Counted from the stretch's first letter, positions 51,565-63,055 are shown. The stretch: DNA of 64,000 nt from Cryptomeria japonica (GCF_030272615.1 NC_081411.1:828496897-828560896), one strand, 5' to 3'. A program made the numbers and translations. Notes: generated from the sequence alone by a model not told the origin.

Positions 51565-53629
51565 CATTGTTTCAAGTTGATTTTGTTTTGATTGGATATA
51601 TCATATAGATGTGGGAACTAATGATGGACATTTGTTGTTTTGTAGGCACAACTTGGTGTACTTCAGTCATGAGAGTGATTTCCGCGACTGTGGTCATTGA
51701 TTTCGCGATTGACACAGGCCGATAGGGATGTAATTGAGAGATGTGGTTTGACTTCATTATTAGACATGCCTCGGTATATCATTAACCAGGGTTTGTTGAC
51801 AACTTTGGCGGAGAGGTGGCACAGTGATACAAACACCTTCCATTAGGCTATTGGCGAGATAATAGTTACACCTGAGGACTGTTATTGCATTCTGCAGATT
51901 CTGATCATGGGGGCCTTGTTGCTGTATGAGCAGATTGAGGAGGGTGGGACAGAGGCTCTCCACCACATCTTCCAGGATGATCAGATTTGCAAATATGAGA
52001 TCACATGGAAGGAGTTTGTGGATCTTGATTATGCCCCTTTACCCTCTGTTCTAGCATGTTTCATTGGTGGATTCTTATGTCCCGACCGCAGGTCGAAGGG
52101 ACTAGTTGTTGGATGGGGGTTGGTTTTGGAGGACATGGTTACACAGGGACGCAAGTTTGCATGGGGGTCATGTATGTTAGCTACAAAGAGCTTCATCAGG
52201 TGGTGTATCTAGGATACAACAATTTATCAGCAGTAGTGACACTATTATAGGTGTGGGCTTGGGAACACATTCCTGTGGCGAGACCACTTGCAGATAGGGA
52301 TAGGCCAGTTGGTCGGGCATATGCGTATGGATATACAGGTATAGTTGTCCAGCGTAAGCTGGGCAAACTAGAGCACTGGCGAAGAGCATTAGATGATATT
52401 GATATGGTCATCTGGAGACCGTATATGGACTACAAGGTATGGGTGGAGGACGGGCTAGAGATGCCCTATGTTTATATGTCTAGATATTTGATCGGCCAGA
52501 CGCCCTTTATTATCAAATGATTCTTACATAGCCGTGTGCAGCGACAGTATGGGAGACAACAGGGGATGCCACAGGGAGCTTGCTTATATGCTCGTCAGAG
52601 ACAGGATGTGCCCGAGTGGGGGCCCACGATGGATAGTGTAGCAACAGTAGAGGAGTACATGACATTAGCAGGCCAGATCTGGGATTACGAAGCTGGGGTT
52701 GTTGATGCGAGGATGGGAGAGGAGTTCTTGACCTACTTTGTGGCACATGCAGTGGCACGGATATCGGATCTAGCAAAGATGATACTTGCTTTTGATGATG
52801 AGGAGGATGAGCAGCTAGAGAGGCGAGGGGGAGTTAGATAGAGAGATGAGGAGGGAGAGGAGGTTGGAGAGGGAGGTGGGGATGATGGAGGAGGTGATGG
52901 AGGAGGTGGTGGAGGATATGGAGGAGATAAAGGAGGTTTGGGGAGAGAGAGAGGACAAGGTGGTGATGGAGGGAGGGATAGAGGACAAGATAGAGGATGA
53001 GGTGGAGATGGAGGGAGAGGAGGAGGACTACTCCTTGGTGTTGGTGGTACCAGTAGGGTAGGTGCATTGTTAGTGGTTGTGGGGGGTATAGAGGATGATA
53101 GGCGACCCGCCCAGAGGAGGAGATCAAATGCTCTACCTCCACCGACACCTTGGACAGGGACAGGCATGGGTGGGACCATGACACAGGTACCCATTCAGAT
53201 TAGGGTACCTACCCATCGACATGACTCATAGATTAGATCCTTACAGGTCACAGTGCAGCACCTACAGGTATAGGTGCTAGCACAACAGCGCTAGATTACA
53301 CAGATTACGGTAGAGCGGGATACAGAGAGAGAGCGTCGGGGCCGAGCAGAGGAGCTTGCAGAGAGCGACAAGTGGTGGTGTGATGCAGGACACACTGAGG
53401 GAGATACGGTACTTGACCATGGCGACTGATTACTATAGGCAGTTATATGAGGATCTAGTCCCTAGAGAGCAGAGGGCTCCTAGTTATGTAGCCAGTCAGT
53501 CTGGTCGGAGTAAGACAGGGACAGAGAGAAGAGGTGTTATGGGGCCTTCTCAATGTGATCCACCTAGGGGAGATCCAGGAGCTGGGGCATCTACTGTGAG
53601 ATCGTCAGCCTCAGGAGATAGTTATACCT

Positions 53630-53712
53630 GAGAGACTTATCTCTGTTGTATTTTGATCATTTTGTTGTATTTTGACGGACATGACATCCCTTGTATATTT
53701 TGACCATTTTTT

Positions 53713-53793
<81 letters not shown>

Positions 53794-53889
53794 GAGAGAC
53801 TTATCTCTGTTGTATTTTGACAGACATGACATCCCTTGTATATTTCGACCATTTTTTGAGATATGTGTGTGTGTGTGTGTGTGTGTGTG
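53630..53889. repeat. Duplicated block, each copy ending in a dinucleotide microsatellite
   Basis: A block starting CCTGAGAGACTTATCTCTGT and ending CCATTTTTTGAGATAT occurs twice (about 53628-53715 and 53790-53863; the second has a 20-base-scale internal deletion). The first is followed by about 75 bases of (AT)n, the second by about 26 bases of (GT)n. Confidence 0.9.
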
Positions 53890-55427
53890 GCACTGATTTC
53901 TCTTATTCATATGTGATGCATTATGGATGATGATTTATGATATGCTTTGATATGATGTTGTGATGATGATGATGATGGAATGTTTTAGATGGTAATGCTT
54001 TTGATTTTTTATTATGATGTGTGAGTGATAAAGATGAAAATATGATCATGCTTTGTTTATCTTGATTTTGTTGATGTATGATGTGAGATGTATCTTGAAA
54101 ATGAGATGTATGATAATGATATGATGTGAGATGTATCTTGAAAATGAGATGTATGATAATGATATGTGATATGTATCTTGAAAATGAGATGTATGATAAT
54201 GATACGATGTGATATGTATCTTGAAAATGAGATGCATGATAATGATATGATATGAGATGTATCTTGAAAATGAGATGTATGATAATGATATGATGTGAGA
54301 TGTATCTTGAAAATGAGATGTATGATAATGATATGATGATGAGATGTATCTTGAAAATGAGATGTATGATAATGATACAACGATGATAATGAAATGATAC
54401 TAATGCAAGATTATAATGATATGCAATTAAGTGTAAAATGATATGCAACTAATTGATCACCCTCTTTTTCTCGTTGTCATTCCTGTGTAGTCACATGTTT
54501 TTGCTTTGTTTTTGTTTGTCATCATTGAGCTTTTGATATGTTGGAAGTTTTTACAAGCATAATGGTATAATTGAACCATAATGACCTGAGTAAAACATAC
54601 ATGGATTTTGATATTGCAAGACGACACAAGCGTCGAGGTATAATTAAACCAAGATGACCTAAGTGTTGCTTGCGTATAAACAGACAATATTTAACCATTT
54701 GTATGTGCAAAGTGGAACAATGTCTTTAGTGATATGTTTCCAATCATGTCTCAAGACCAAATTTGCACAGTACAAGTGATCGCCTCACAAACAGAAAACC
54801 AAAAAAAAGTATTAGACTCCCCTGCGATTTTCTCTAGCTCGATGCATCGTTGAGAAATTCAAGAGATCCAATAATTCAAAAATTTGAAGTGCAAAATAGT
54901 CAAAATTTCATGCGAGATGTAAACAAATTATAAGTCAGAAAATCATCCATCATATATGTGTCGAAGTTGTTAATGGGATCAGTGTTTTGTTTTCTCTGCG
55001 GATGAGCTGTTGTTGACATGATTTCTTTAGTGTGATGTGATTATTGTTTGCTTGTTGTTAGGATGTTTTGAAGTCAGAGGAATGTTGCCTGTAGGTATAG
55101 ATATCGATTGATGTGGATATTTATAGTGATTGCCAAGCCATGGTGGGATATGATGAACTGATCTTCAGATAGGCAAGGACAATGACTATGCTAAGTATGT
55201 CTGAGATAATGCGGCATAAAAAGTATTGGGCAATGGTCATTACCTTTGACTTTGGATGCAAAAGATATGAGTAATGATAGATAGAGGATTTGTTCCCTCA
55301 CAAATAGTGCCTATTGCCAGGTTTTTACCACTTGTTTTTATTGCACCTTTTTGTTTTTCCAATTTTTTTGTATTTTTCGGATGTTTTGATTTTTTTGTGT
55401 TTTTACTTTTTCTATGCATTAGACCAC
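53890..55427 (-). other. 3' untranslated region of element A
   Basis: Minus-strand sequence between the integrase stop and the antisense PMD gene. It includes a 43-base minisatellite (54080-54378), a block at about 54540-54700 homologous to element C's 3' region, and sequence at 55240-55430 matching C's region just after its integrase (near 46260-46320). No coding region of its own is supported. Confidence 0.7.
54080..54378. repeat. Seven-copy minisatellite of about 43 bp
   Basis: Units of the form GATGTGAGATGTATCTTGAA then AATGAGATGTATGATAATG are repeated seven times with small length and base changes. The open frames on its minus strand (rich in His, Ser and Tyr) are artefacts of the repeat. 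Confidence 0.92.
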
Positions 55428-56880
55428 TCAATCATAGAATTTATTCAGATGGATGTTGTTGGTTGGTTCATCGAGCATATCTCCTTCTGAAGTTGTTAGT
55501 TGATAGGTGCCTAATCCATAGGCTGATATGATGACATAGGGAACTAACCAATTAGGTTCAAACTTCCCCTTCTTTTCTCGATCTTGTTGATTTCTGGGAT
55601 TTTCTCTAAGTACAAGATCACCGAATTTAAAAATACTAGGGATGACTCTATGGTTGTAGCTTCTGCACATGCGTTGCTGGTATGCTTTGAGGTGATTATA
55701 GGCATGTTGTCGTTTATCATCCAGAAGATCCAGTTCTTGTAATCTGTTTACCTGATACTCCTCATCTGGTATGGGGCCTTTTAAAGATACTCTGAGTGAT
55801 GGAATTTCTACCTCAAGAGGTAAAATTGCTTCTGATCTGTACACCAATGAATATGGTGTAGCTCCTATAGGTGTCTTGATGCTAGTCCTGTATGCCCAGA
55901 GTACCGGATTGAGTTGTACATGTCAATCCTTACCTGCATCATCATTTACTATCTTCTTTAGGATTTTCAAGATTGTTTTATTTGATGCTTCTGCTTGACC
56001 ATTTCCCTGTGGGTAGTAAGGTGTAGAGAAATGATGTTGGATTTTGAACCACTCACATAGTTCTCGTACATCCTAATTTTTGAAAGGATGCCCATTGTTA
56101 GTGATGATGGAACTTGGAATGCCATATTTGCAAATCAAATAATTGAGAATAAATGAGGCAATCCGTTTTCCAGTTACTGTGGTTAGTGGGACTGTTTCAA
56201 TCCATTTTGTGAAATACTCTGTTGTAGTGATAATGAACTTGTGTCCATTTGAAGAGGAAGGATGGATTTTCCCTACTAAATCAAGTCCCCACTGACAGAA
56301 AGGCCAAGATGTTGTAAATGGCTACAACTCCTATGCTGGTGCATGGATAAGATTGCCATGGATTTGGCACTTAGGACATTTCTTTGCAAATTGATAAGAG
56401 TCTTTTTCCATTGTCAACCACTAATATCCCATTCTCAAAAGTTTTTTTAGCGAGAGTAGGACCACTTGAATGCGTGCCACAGATACCCTCATGAAGCTCA
56501 TGTAAAGAAGAGTCAAATTCATTATGATCAAGGCAACGAAGAAGAGTACCATCTAGACCTTGACGGTAAAGTGTGTCAGTGGTTAGGGTATAACGGGCAA
56601 CTTGCCAGATAAAATTGCATTTTTTATTACGAGATAGGTCAATGGGTAGGGTATTGGTTTTAAGATATTCATAGATTGTCCCGTATAAAGGAGAGTCTGA
56701 ATTGGTTAAGGCATAGATGACGTGGGATGCAAAATTGTCATAGGTTGGGGAAAACAGTTGCTCTACCAGGAACTCATAACGACTCTGTTACTATAGAATT
56801 TGTAGCAGTGAAGTAATAGTAGCCATTGCATCGGCCTCTCTGTTATCCAACCTTGGTATTTGCTCGAAGGTTATGTGTAC
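55428..56880 (-). pseudogene. Element A integrase
   Basis: Frames give GICGTHSSG-type zinc-domain remains near 56470, WGLDLVGK near 56290, TTEYFTKWIE, then [23 protein letters not shown] and a C-terminal FEPNWL. The first Asp and the Glu are present, but the second catalytic Asp is Asn (codon 56097-56099). Stops occur near 56070 and in SIVNDD..D downstream. The end NNIHLNKFYD matches the element C end. Non-functional. Confidence 0.88.
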
Positions 56881-56886
56881 AAAGTA

Positions 56887-57663
56887 CTATTTGAAGTCAT
56901 CTACCATTCTTTTGTATGGTAGCAGCTTGTCATCCTTAGTCTGATATTCATTGTTGATATGATTTATAACTAGTTGGGAATCTCCATAGACCTTCAGTTT
57001 TGTGATTCTCCATTCCATGACCATTTTGATTCCCATGACCAGGGCTTCATACTCAACGATGTTATTAGTGCATGGAAACATGAGTCTATACGATCTCAGG
57101 ATGGTGTGTCCTTCAGGGGTGACGAATAAGATGCCGACACTTGAGCCATGTTGAGTATAGGAACCATCAAAGTACAAGTTCCATTGCTTGAGTGTAACAG
57201 TAAGGACATCCTTGTCTGGAAATTCTACCTTTATTGGTTGCTTATCTAGTAATGGTGCTTCAGCTAATTGATCTGCAATTACTTGTCCCTTGATAGCCCG
57301 ACGCTCTATGTATTGGATATCAAACTCACTAAGAATCGTGACCCATTTAGCCAGTCGGCCTGTGAGAGCTGCTTTGCTGAGTAAATACTTGAGAGGATCA
57401 ATTTTTTCTACTAGCTTTATTGTGTGAGCTAGCATGTAATTTCAGAACTTTTGAGAAGCGAATACTACAGCTAAACAAGCCTTCTCAATGAATGTATAAT
57501 TTAGCTCATATCCATTTAATGTTATGCTGATGTAATATATAGCTCGTTCCTTGCCTTCTTGATCTTCTTGTGCTAACAGTGCCCCCAATGATACGTTCGT
57601 TGTTGATATGTAGAGAATGAGTGGCTTTCCTGCTATCGGTAGTACCAAAACTGGTGGGGTCAT
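56887..57663 (-). pseudogene. Element A first RNase H and archaeal-type second RNase H
   Basis: 57663-57442 carries the end of RT/first RNase H (PLILYISTTNVSLGALLAQE, AIYYIS). The 182-codon frame 57435-56887 continues through SKAALTGRLAKWVTILSEFD into the second RNase H: LYFDGSYTQHGSS, NNIVEYEALVMG and YGDSQLVINHIN. Its acidic Asp, Glu and Asp are all retained. The double RNase H is diagnostic of the Tat lineage. A stop separates the two frames near 57440. Confidence 0.88.
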
Positions 57664-57699
57664 TAGATATTGCTTGATTTGATAGAATGATTCCGCACA

Positions 57700-58844
57700 C
57701 TTGGCTTCCCATCTGAATGGTATGTTCTTATGTAGCAGATGATTGAATGGTAGGATTTTATCTGCTAGTTGGGATATGAATCGTTCGATTGACTACAGTC
57801 GTCCCTGTAGAGATCTAAGTTGACTAATGTTCCTAGGAGGTGGCATCTCCATGATGGCCTGTACCTTCATTGGATCAACTTCAATGCCGTTTGCTGACAC
57901 AATGTAGCCTAATAGTTTGCCTGATGTCACCCCAAAGACACACTTCTTAGGGTTTAGCCAAACTTGGAATTCTCCAATATTTGAAATATTTTATCTAATA
58001 TGCCCAGATGTGCTATCTTGATTTGATTATAGCCAGAGAAACCGTCCATTAATGAGAGCATTGCATGGCCCATTGTGAGGTCTACAATTATGTTGATGTT
58101 GGGCAAAGGAAAGTCATCCTTTGGACAGGCTTTGTTGACATCTCTAAAATCTGTGCATATTCTGATGCTTCCGTCTGGTTTTGAAACTGGTACAATGTTT
58201 GAAATCCATTCAACATAGTCTATAGGTCGAATGAATTCGATGTCTAACAGTTTCTTTAATTCAACTTTGACCATTAATGCTACATGCGGATTCATTTTTC
58301 TTAATTTTTGTTTGACTGGCTTAGCTCCTGGAGCAATAGATAAATGATGCATGATTAAGTTTGGATCTATTCCAGGCATAGCAGCATAGGACCAAGCAAA
58401 TTTGATTTGCTTTTCTGTGAAGAATCTGATAAACTCTGGTTTTTCCTCTTCTGTCAGTGATTCTGTTAGGTGTATGTTTTTAGTTGCTTCTTCTGTACCA
58501 ATGTTGATTGATTGAGTGAGCTCAATCAATATGGGTGATCGCTCCTTATAGTGTTTAGGAAGAGTGTCAAGTCTCCCATCCTTAGGTTCCTTAAAAAGGT
58601 TTTCACCCTCAGATGCATCCTTTATTTTTACTTTTTTGTGATCTAGTGCTGCCATTGACTGGTTTTCAACATTAGATCCTTTATTTCTTTCATTTTTGCG
58701 ACTGAGAGACTTGGCACACTCCCCGATTGTAGATATCGTTATTTTGTTCACTAGTAGAGCATGTTTCTGAGTTAACAATACATAGGTAATGGACAATGGA
58801 TTCACCATCTGGGAAAATAGGTATGTCATGGTGTTCAAGTTCAT
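57700..58844 (-). pseudogene. Element A reverse transcriptase lacking its catalytic segment
   Basis: From about 58470 the frame reads TESLTEEEKPEFIRFF, MPGIDPNLIMHHLSI, ISNIVPVSKPDGSIR and DGFSGYNQIKIA, then jumps at about 58010/58011 directly to HLGILDKIFQILE. Relatives carry about 80 more residues there, including the YVDD loop. A one-base deletion shortly after (near 57960) shifts frame before LNPKKCVFGV. The enzyme cannot be active. Confidence 0.88.
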
Positions 58845-60830
58845 CCCAGTCTATCAAATCAGGAAAGACAAGTGGTAAAGAGTCATTTGGTGGATCGAGG
58901 TCAGCTATGGTAAGTGTCAACAGTTGTTTGGGATATTGGTTAAGTTAATGATATTGTCAAGGTCTGTGATGGTATCATCTTCCGTGTATACTTGGTTGTA
59001 GTTTTGTTGCTCATTTTCCTTAGCTTCGTAGATGTGTCCTGGATCAAATTCAAGTAATCTAGACTCTGTACCTTGTCCTTCCTGAGAAAGAGGTGTATGT
59101 ATAGCATCTTCAGGGACATCTTCAGTAATATTTGAACAACTACCCCATTCATAGTCATTAGAATAAGTTTTAGAAGTACTGTCCCAGAGTCTTTTAGTGT
59201 TGTGGACAGGTATGTTGTAGGGTGAAAAGAGATCTCTGATAATTGATACCAGTCTTGTAGTTTTTTCTGATTATGAATTAGAACTTGCTTGTACCCTTTG
59301 CATTTGTTCATACACTGTTTCTCCTTGGGGAGTAGTGATTTCTTTAGGAGGTGCTTATGCCTTGTTTTGAATAGGTTCCTGAACATGGTGTACTTCCTCA
59401 TAAGATGCTTCTTCCTTTTGGATGTTTAGCTCCTCTTGTTGTTTCTCTTTTTCTTGGTGTTCTAGCTCTTTCCTTATTGTTTCTGCTCCTTGGTGTAATG
59501 CCTCTTGCCATGAGTCCTCATTGCATTTCTTCTTTGCTTTCTAATGAGGTTAATGATATTTATTGTGCTTTTGTCTTGGGGGTATGTTGCGTCCATATCC
59601 CAGTCCTGTTTTGTCTCAAGAAAATTGTGAAGGAGGGTCTAGTGGTTCTGTAATGCCTTCTTGACGCTTGCGTATAGGTCCTTTTCCGTTGTATCCCATC
59701 CATTGCATGATCAGAAATCCTTTTCCATACTGTTGTGTTGGTACGGATACCTCCAGAGTAGTAGCTCTGTCTTCTCCCTCATCCTTGTATAGCCAACTAA
59801 GGATGTATTTCTCTTCTGATTCATGTGCTAGTGCGCCCAATTGAATAAATTTGCCATCAAACTTGGTGATGGGCTATGTTGCATGATGTGTCGATGCAAA
59901 AGGTTGCCCATGAGATTTTGGTGATGCTAGAAATTTGGATAAGCACATGGGTTCGAAAGAGTATTCTCCCATGCCTTTCTCTTTGATTTTTATCTTTTGT
60001 TTGAAATCCATGGATTAAGATTTGAGCTTTTCTTGATGATGATCTAATACCGAGGAAGCGGGAGCTTCCCTGTTGTGTGGAACCAGGCTATCTTGAGCTG
60101 CCCCCATAGCATTGCAATGTTGAAAGGGGTTATTGTCAGCCGATATGGAAATCTCCTATCCATTATATGGGAATTGGAAACCCTGATGGTAGGTTGAAGG
60201 TATTGCTTGCATTTCATGTATCCAAGGACAACCCAATTAAATATTGTATGTTAAGTCAATGTCTAAGACTTGGCACATAGTGTCCCTTTGTGTCGGTCCT
60301 ACCTGAATAGGTAGTATCACTGTCCCTTTGGGCGATCTTTCTTCCTCATCATATGCCTTGATGGTGATCTTTTTGTATGGATCAATAGACTGTTCAAGGA
60401 GACCTAATGCACATATAAGTTTTAAGGTACAAATATTGAGACCAGCTCCTCCATCTATTAATACTCTTTTAACTCAATGTTTGTAGACTAAGACTTCAAT
60501 ATGAAGGGGAGTATTATGTGGATGACTCAAAGAGATATTATCATGTTCAGAAAAGGTGAGATTACAAGGCCATGTCATATGAGCCACCATGGCTTGAAAT
60601 TTGTCAATATCTAGATCTTGAGGCACATTTGTTTCAACGAGTGCTTGTTCCAAGATGTCCTTATGTTTTGGCGAAAGTTTGAGTAACTCGAGTATGGATA
60701 TCTGAGCAGGAGTTCTTGGTAGTCGATTTACCAAATAATATTGAGTCTTGGGGATAGTTGTGGATGTTGATGTATGTCCTTTCAAGACATATTTTTGAGC
60801 TCTGGTTGTCACATTGATTGATGTATGGTC
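58845..60830 (-). pseudogene. Element A protease and linker
   Basis: The region starts with a Ser/Thr-rich linker (YYLVNRLPRTPAQISI), the protease DGGAGLNIC near 60450, IKAYDEEE, a substrate-loop CPWIHEMQAIPSTYHQ, and a long acidic linker to about 58690 (DPPNDSLPLVFPDLIDWDEL). It matches element C's 42703-44148 block by block. Several stops and at least two frame changes. Confidence 0.78.
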
Positions 60831-61560
60831 TTATTTGTCTTTGATTTTTATGACGTTTATTTGATTATCATTGGATGATATGTGATTGATAGTGTTGTTG
60901 TACAGATGATTTATGCAAGCTCCTCGTGTATCATTTGATGATGAAGCTCCTTCCTTGTTGTAATTTGGAAGAGGATTTTTAAAGGCATCATGATCACCAT
61001 TTGTTTTGAGACCATCAACTGTTAAATCACCTCTATCGATCATATCCTGAACAATATTTTTAATCCTCATGCAATCATTTGTGTGATGTCCTTTGTTTCG
61101 ATGAAAATCACAGAATTGCGAGTCATTCCACCAAGGTGGTTTGATCTGGGGTTCAAAAGTGTTTATGGTTGGCAATGTGATAATCTTGTTTGCGAGGAGT
61201 TCACGAAATGCTGATTCTAAGGAATGCCCCAATGGTGTGTAGATGCGTCTATTTGGGAAAGTGTTGGTGTTACCCCTTTTATTTGGATTATTCCCTCGAT
61301 TAGTGTTGTTGCCTTGGGTATTGTTGTTGGTTTGGGAATTGTTGTTGGTGTTTGAATTTGAAGGTCCCTAATTGGTATTTTGCGGATAAGTGTTAGTGCC
61401 TTGGTTAACACCCTTTTGATTCTTGTTAGCTTGCAGATTACCTGATAAAGCCAATACTGGTTGTTTGGACTTTATATCATTAGCATCAGTTCCTCCCTCA
61501 TTAACAACATTTTTGTTTCTGGTCCATAACCTGGATTTTTCTAAAGTGTTATTCTTGTTG
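60831..61560 (-). pseudogene. Element A gag, C-terminal part
   Basis: From about 61560 leftward: NNTLEKSRLWTRNKN, an Asn-rich tract, then TPLGHSLESAFRELLANKII and FCDFHRNKGHHTNDC, a CX2HX4HX4C variant of the nucleocapsid zinc knuckle seen in Tat elements. One stop near 61369 and a frame change. The upstream gag is missing because element B begins at about 61556. Confidence 0.8.
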
Positions 61561-63041
61561 ATGCTTTACAAAATGGAAGGATTAGTTATGACAAGCAAAC
61601 ACAAACAACAAGAAACCAATTTGTTAGTGTTAGAAATCACATGGAAAACACTATCCTAAGCAAGCATATCAAGAAAGACACTACAAAACAAATAGAAAGC
61701 TTAATGAATCTACAAAATGTAACTAAACATTTCCATATGCTCTCTACCATGCTGGTAGCTTCTCCTTCTTTGTTCCTCTCTTCTCCAAGTTCCAAATAAG
61801 TGTAGCTCTCAGTAGTTTTTTGCACTATGGATGCCTTATGGAGGTTCAAGATGAAAAATGATTTACTTATGCAATGCAAGTGTAAACAAAAAGCTAATAT
61901 TAGATGATATGGAATGAAAATGATTTATTTTAATCCAAAATAACAATATATTAATGATTTATGCTAGATGTTCTCTCTAAAAATGACTATAATGTAAATG
62001 CATACAAGTTTTTCAGGATTATGGCTAAGAATGCTAAATGCTTGAGGATTTGAAAATAAGGAATGTGAGCTCTATTTATAGGTAAAATGGAGCAATGGAT
62101 GGTTGAGATTGAGTAATCTCAACAAAGGTCAGGATTTGAATGGTTTTCAATCCATGTGAGGGCTTTCAACCCAATCCCAAGATGACAAGTGTTAGCATGA
62201 GATGGGTTGAGAGGAGAGGGAAGAAGCATTAAATGCTTGACATGACCTGAGGGTTAACTTGGGAGGTGAAGCTAAGGTTGAGTCGAATGGATAAATTCAT
62301 TATTCAAAGAATAATGCTTTTATCCAATGGATAAACTCTTGTGCAAGAGTTAGTGAGGATAACCATGGTCAAAGCAATAAATGCTTGAGAAGACACATGG
62401 GTCGCATGAGGGTTAAGTTAGGGGTCAAAGTCCCTAACCATGGCTGCAAGTGGATTTAACCATAAATGGTCATGTAAAAGCCATTAGTGGTTTGGAACAC
62501 TTTAGAGGTTAGCTTGTTGGACACATAAATCATTAAATGTTTTTCAAAGACTTTGGAGTCTTTGAGAAGTGACTCCAAATTGCTTAGGAATGTGACAATA
62601 ATTAGGGGATGGATTAGGCTAATTAGAAAAGGGTTTAGAAGAATCTAGAAGGGGATTAGGATTGCAAGTGGGTTTGATGGGTGAGGGAAAATAGGATTTT
62701 AATTAAAATAAAATTCATTTATTTCAACAAATAGGTGCAAGTTGCATTTTTAGGAGAATGCAAGTGGGGGGATTTAATGATTTAAATAAATGTTTTATTT
62801 AATTTATTTAAAAGAAGAAAGGGGATTAAATGAAATAAATAGGATTTATTCATTTAATTGATTATGAATTTGGTTTAATGAATTAATTAAAATAAATTGA
62901 ATAATTTATTTAATTAATAGGAGAATATTTTGAAGATGAATTAATTAAATGTTAATTTAATTAACTAATGGCTAGTGGGTTTTTAATCAAATAAATAACA
63001 AATATTCATTTAATTAAAATTGACAGATTTATGTGACTACA
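61556..63041 (-). repeat. 3' LTR of element B
   Basis: The right edge (GACTACA then TTTGCCCCTCTTT) is clear. The left edge is placed where the gag homology of A ends (TGTTGATGC at 61556) and may be off by some tens of bases. From about 62040 it aligns with 49110 onward in the A LTR. Confidence 0.68.
62073..62080 (-). promoter_or_regulatory. TATA box in LTR of element B
   Basis: TATAAATA on the minus strand, in the same context as the A LTR box (CCTATAAATAGAGC). Confidence 0.72.
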
Positions 63042-63055
63042 TTTGCCCCTCTTTG
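63042..63055 (-). other. Polypurine tract of element B
   Basis: On the element strand CAAAGAGGGGCAAA abuts the LTR. Confidence 0.82.

Larger units (their letters stand above)
50480..53631 (+). pseudogene. Plant Mobile Domain (PMD) gene carried antisense in element A
   Basis: Exon 1 is 50480-50554 (25 codons, MSVPYASHRFERIRLYRRF), followed by donor GTAAGT. An acceptor TTTTGTAG ends at 51645 and exon 2 continues in frame from 51646. Exon 2 reads as a PMD: GLTSLLDMPRYIINQGLLTT, LAERWHSDTNTFH, IGEIIVTPEDCY, PLPSVLACFIGGFLCP, WGLVLEDMVTQG, VWAWEHIPVARP, VWRPY-like and EWGPTMDSVATV blocks. A Gly- and Asp-rich tract (52840-53040), PPPTPWTG and an Arg/Glu-rich segment follow, ending near 53631. Stops (51670, 51676, 51832, 52248, 52518 and later) and a frameshift near 52195 disable it. 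PMD proteins such as MAIN and MAIL1 act in nuclear gene and transposon regulation; PMD is also known from transposons. It runs opposite to pol. Confidence 0.8.
48622..61555 (-). mobile_element. Tat-lineage Ty3/gypsy element A with antisense PMD gene, truncated at gag
   Basis: Minus strand. The 3' LTR is at 48622-50085, followed rightward by the polypurine tract, the antisense PMD gene, the 3' untranslated region and pol (integrase, RNase H, RT, protease), then part of gag. Coding is cut at about 61556 where element B starts. The gag N-terminus, primer-binding site and 5' LTR are not in the window. Double RNase H and the DGG protease put it in the Tat lineage. It is inserted in element C's 3' LTR. 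Confidence 0.88.

Noticed and set aside
52733-53194. Pro/Ser-rich minus-strand frame of 153 codons
   Set aside because: It is the complement of the Gly-rich part of the PMD gene; the plus strand gives a better, domain-linked reading.
53672-53910. Open frames of alternating Tyr-Ile over the AT repeat
   Set aside because: They are direct translations of the (AT)n and (GT)n microsatellites and have no protein character.
53921-54448. 175-codon minus-strand frame rich in His, Ile and Ser
   Set aside because: It is produced by the 43-base minisatellite; the repeating peptide follows the DNA unit and codes for nothing recognisable.
61556-63041. This LTR as the 5' LTR of element A
   Set aside because: No primer-binding site lies next to its left edge and its right side has a polypurine tract, so it is the 3' end of another minus-strand element.
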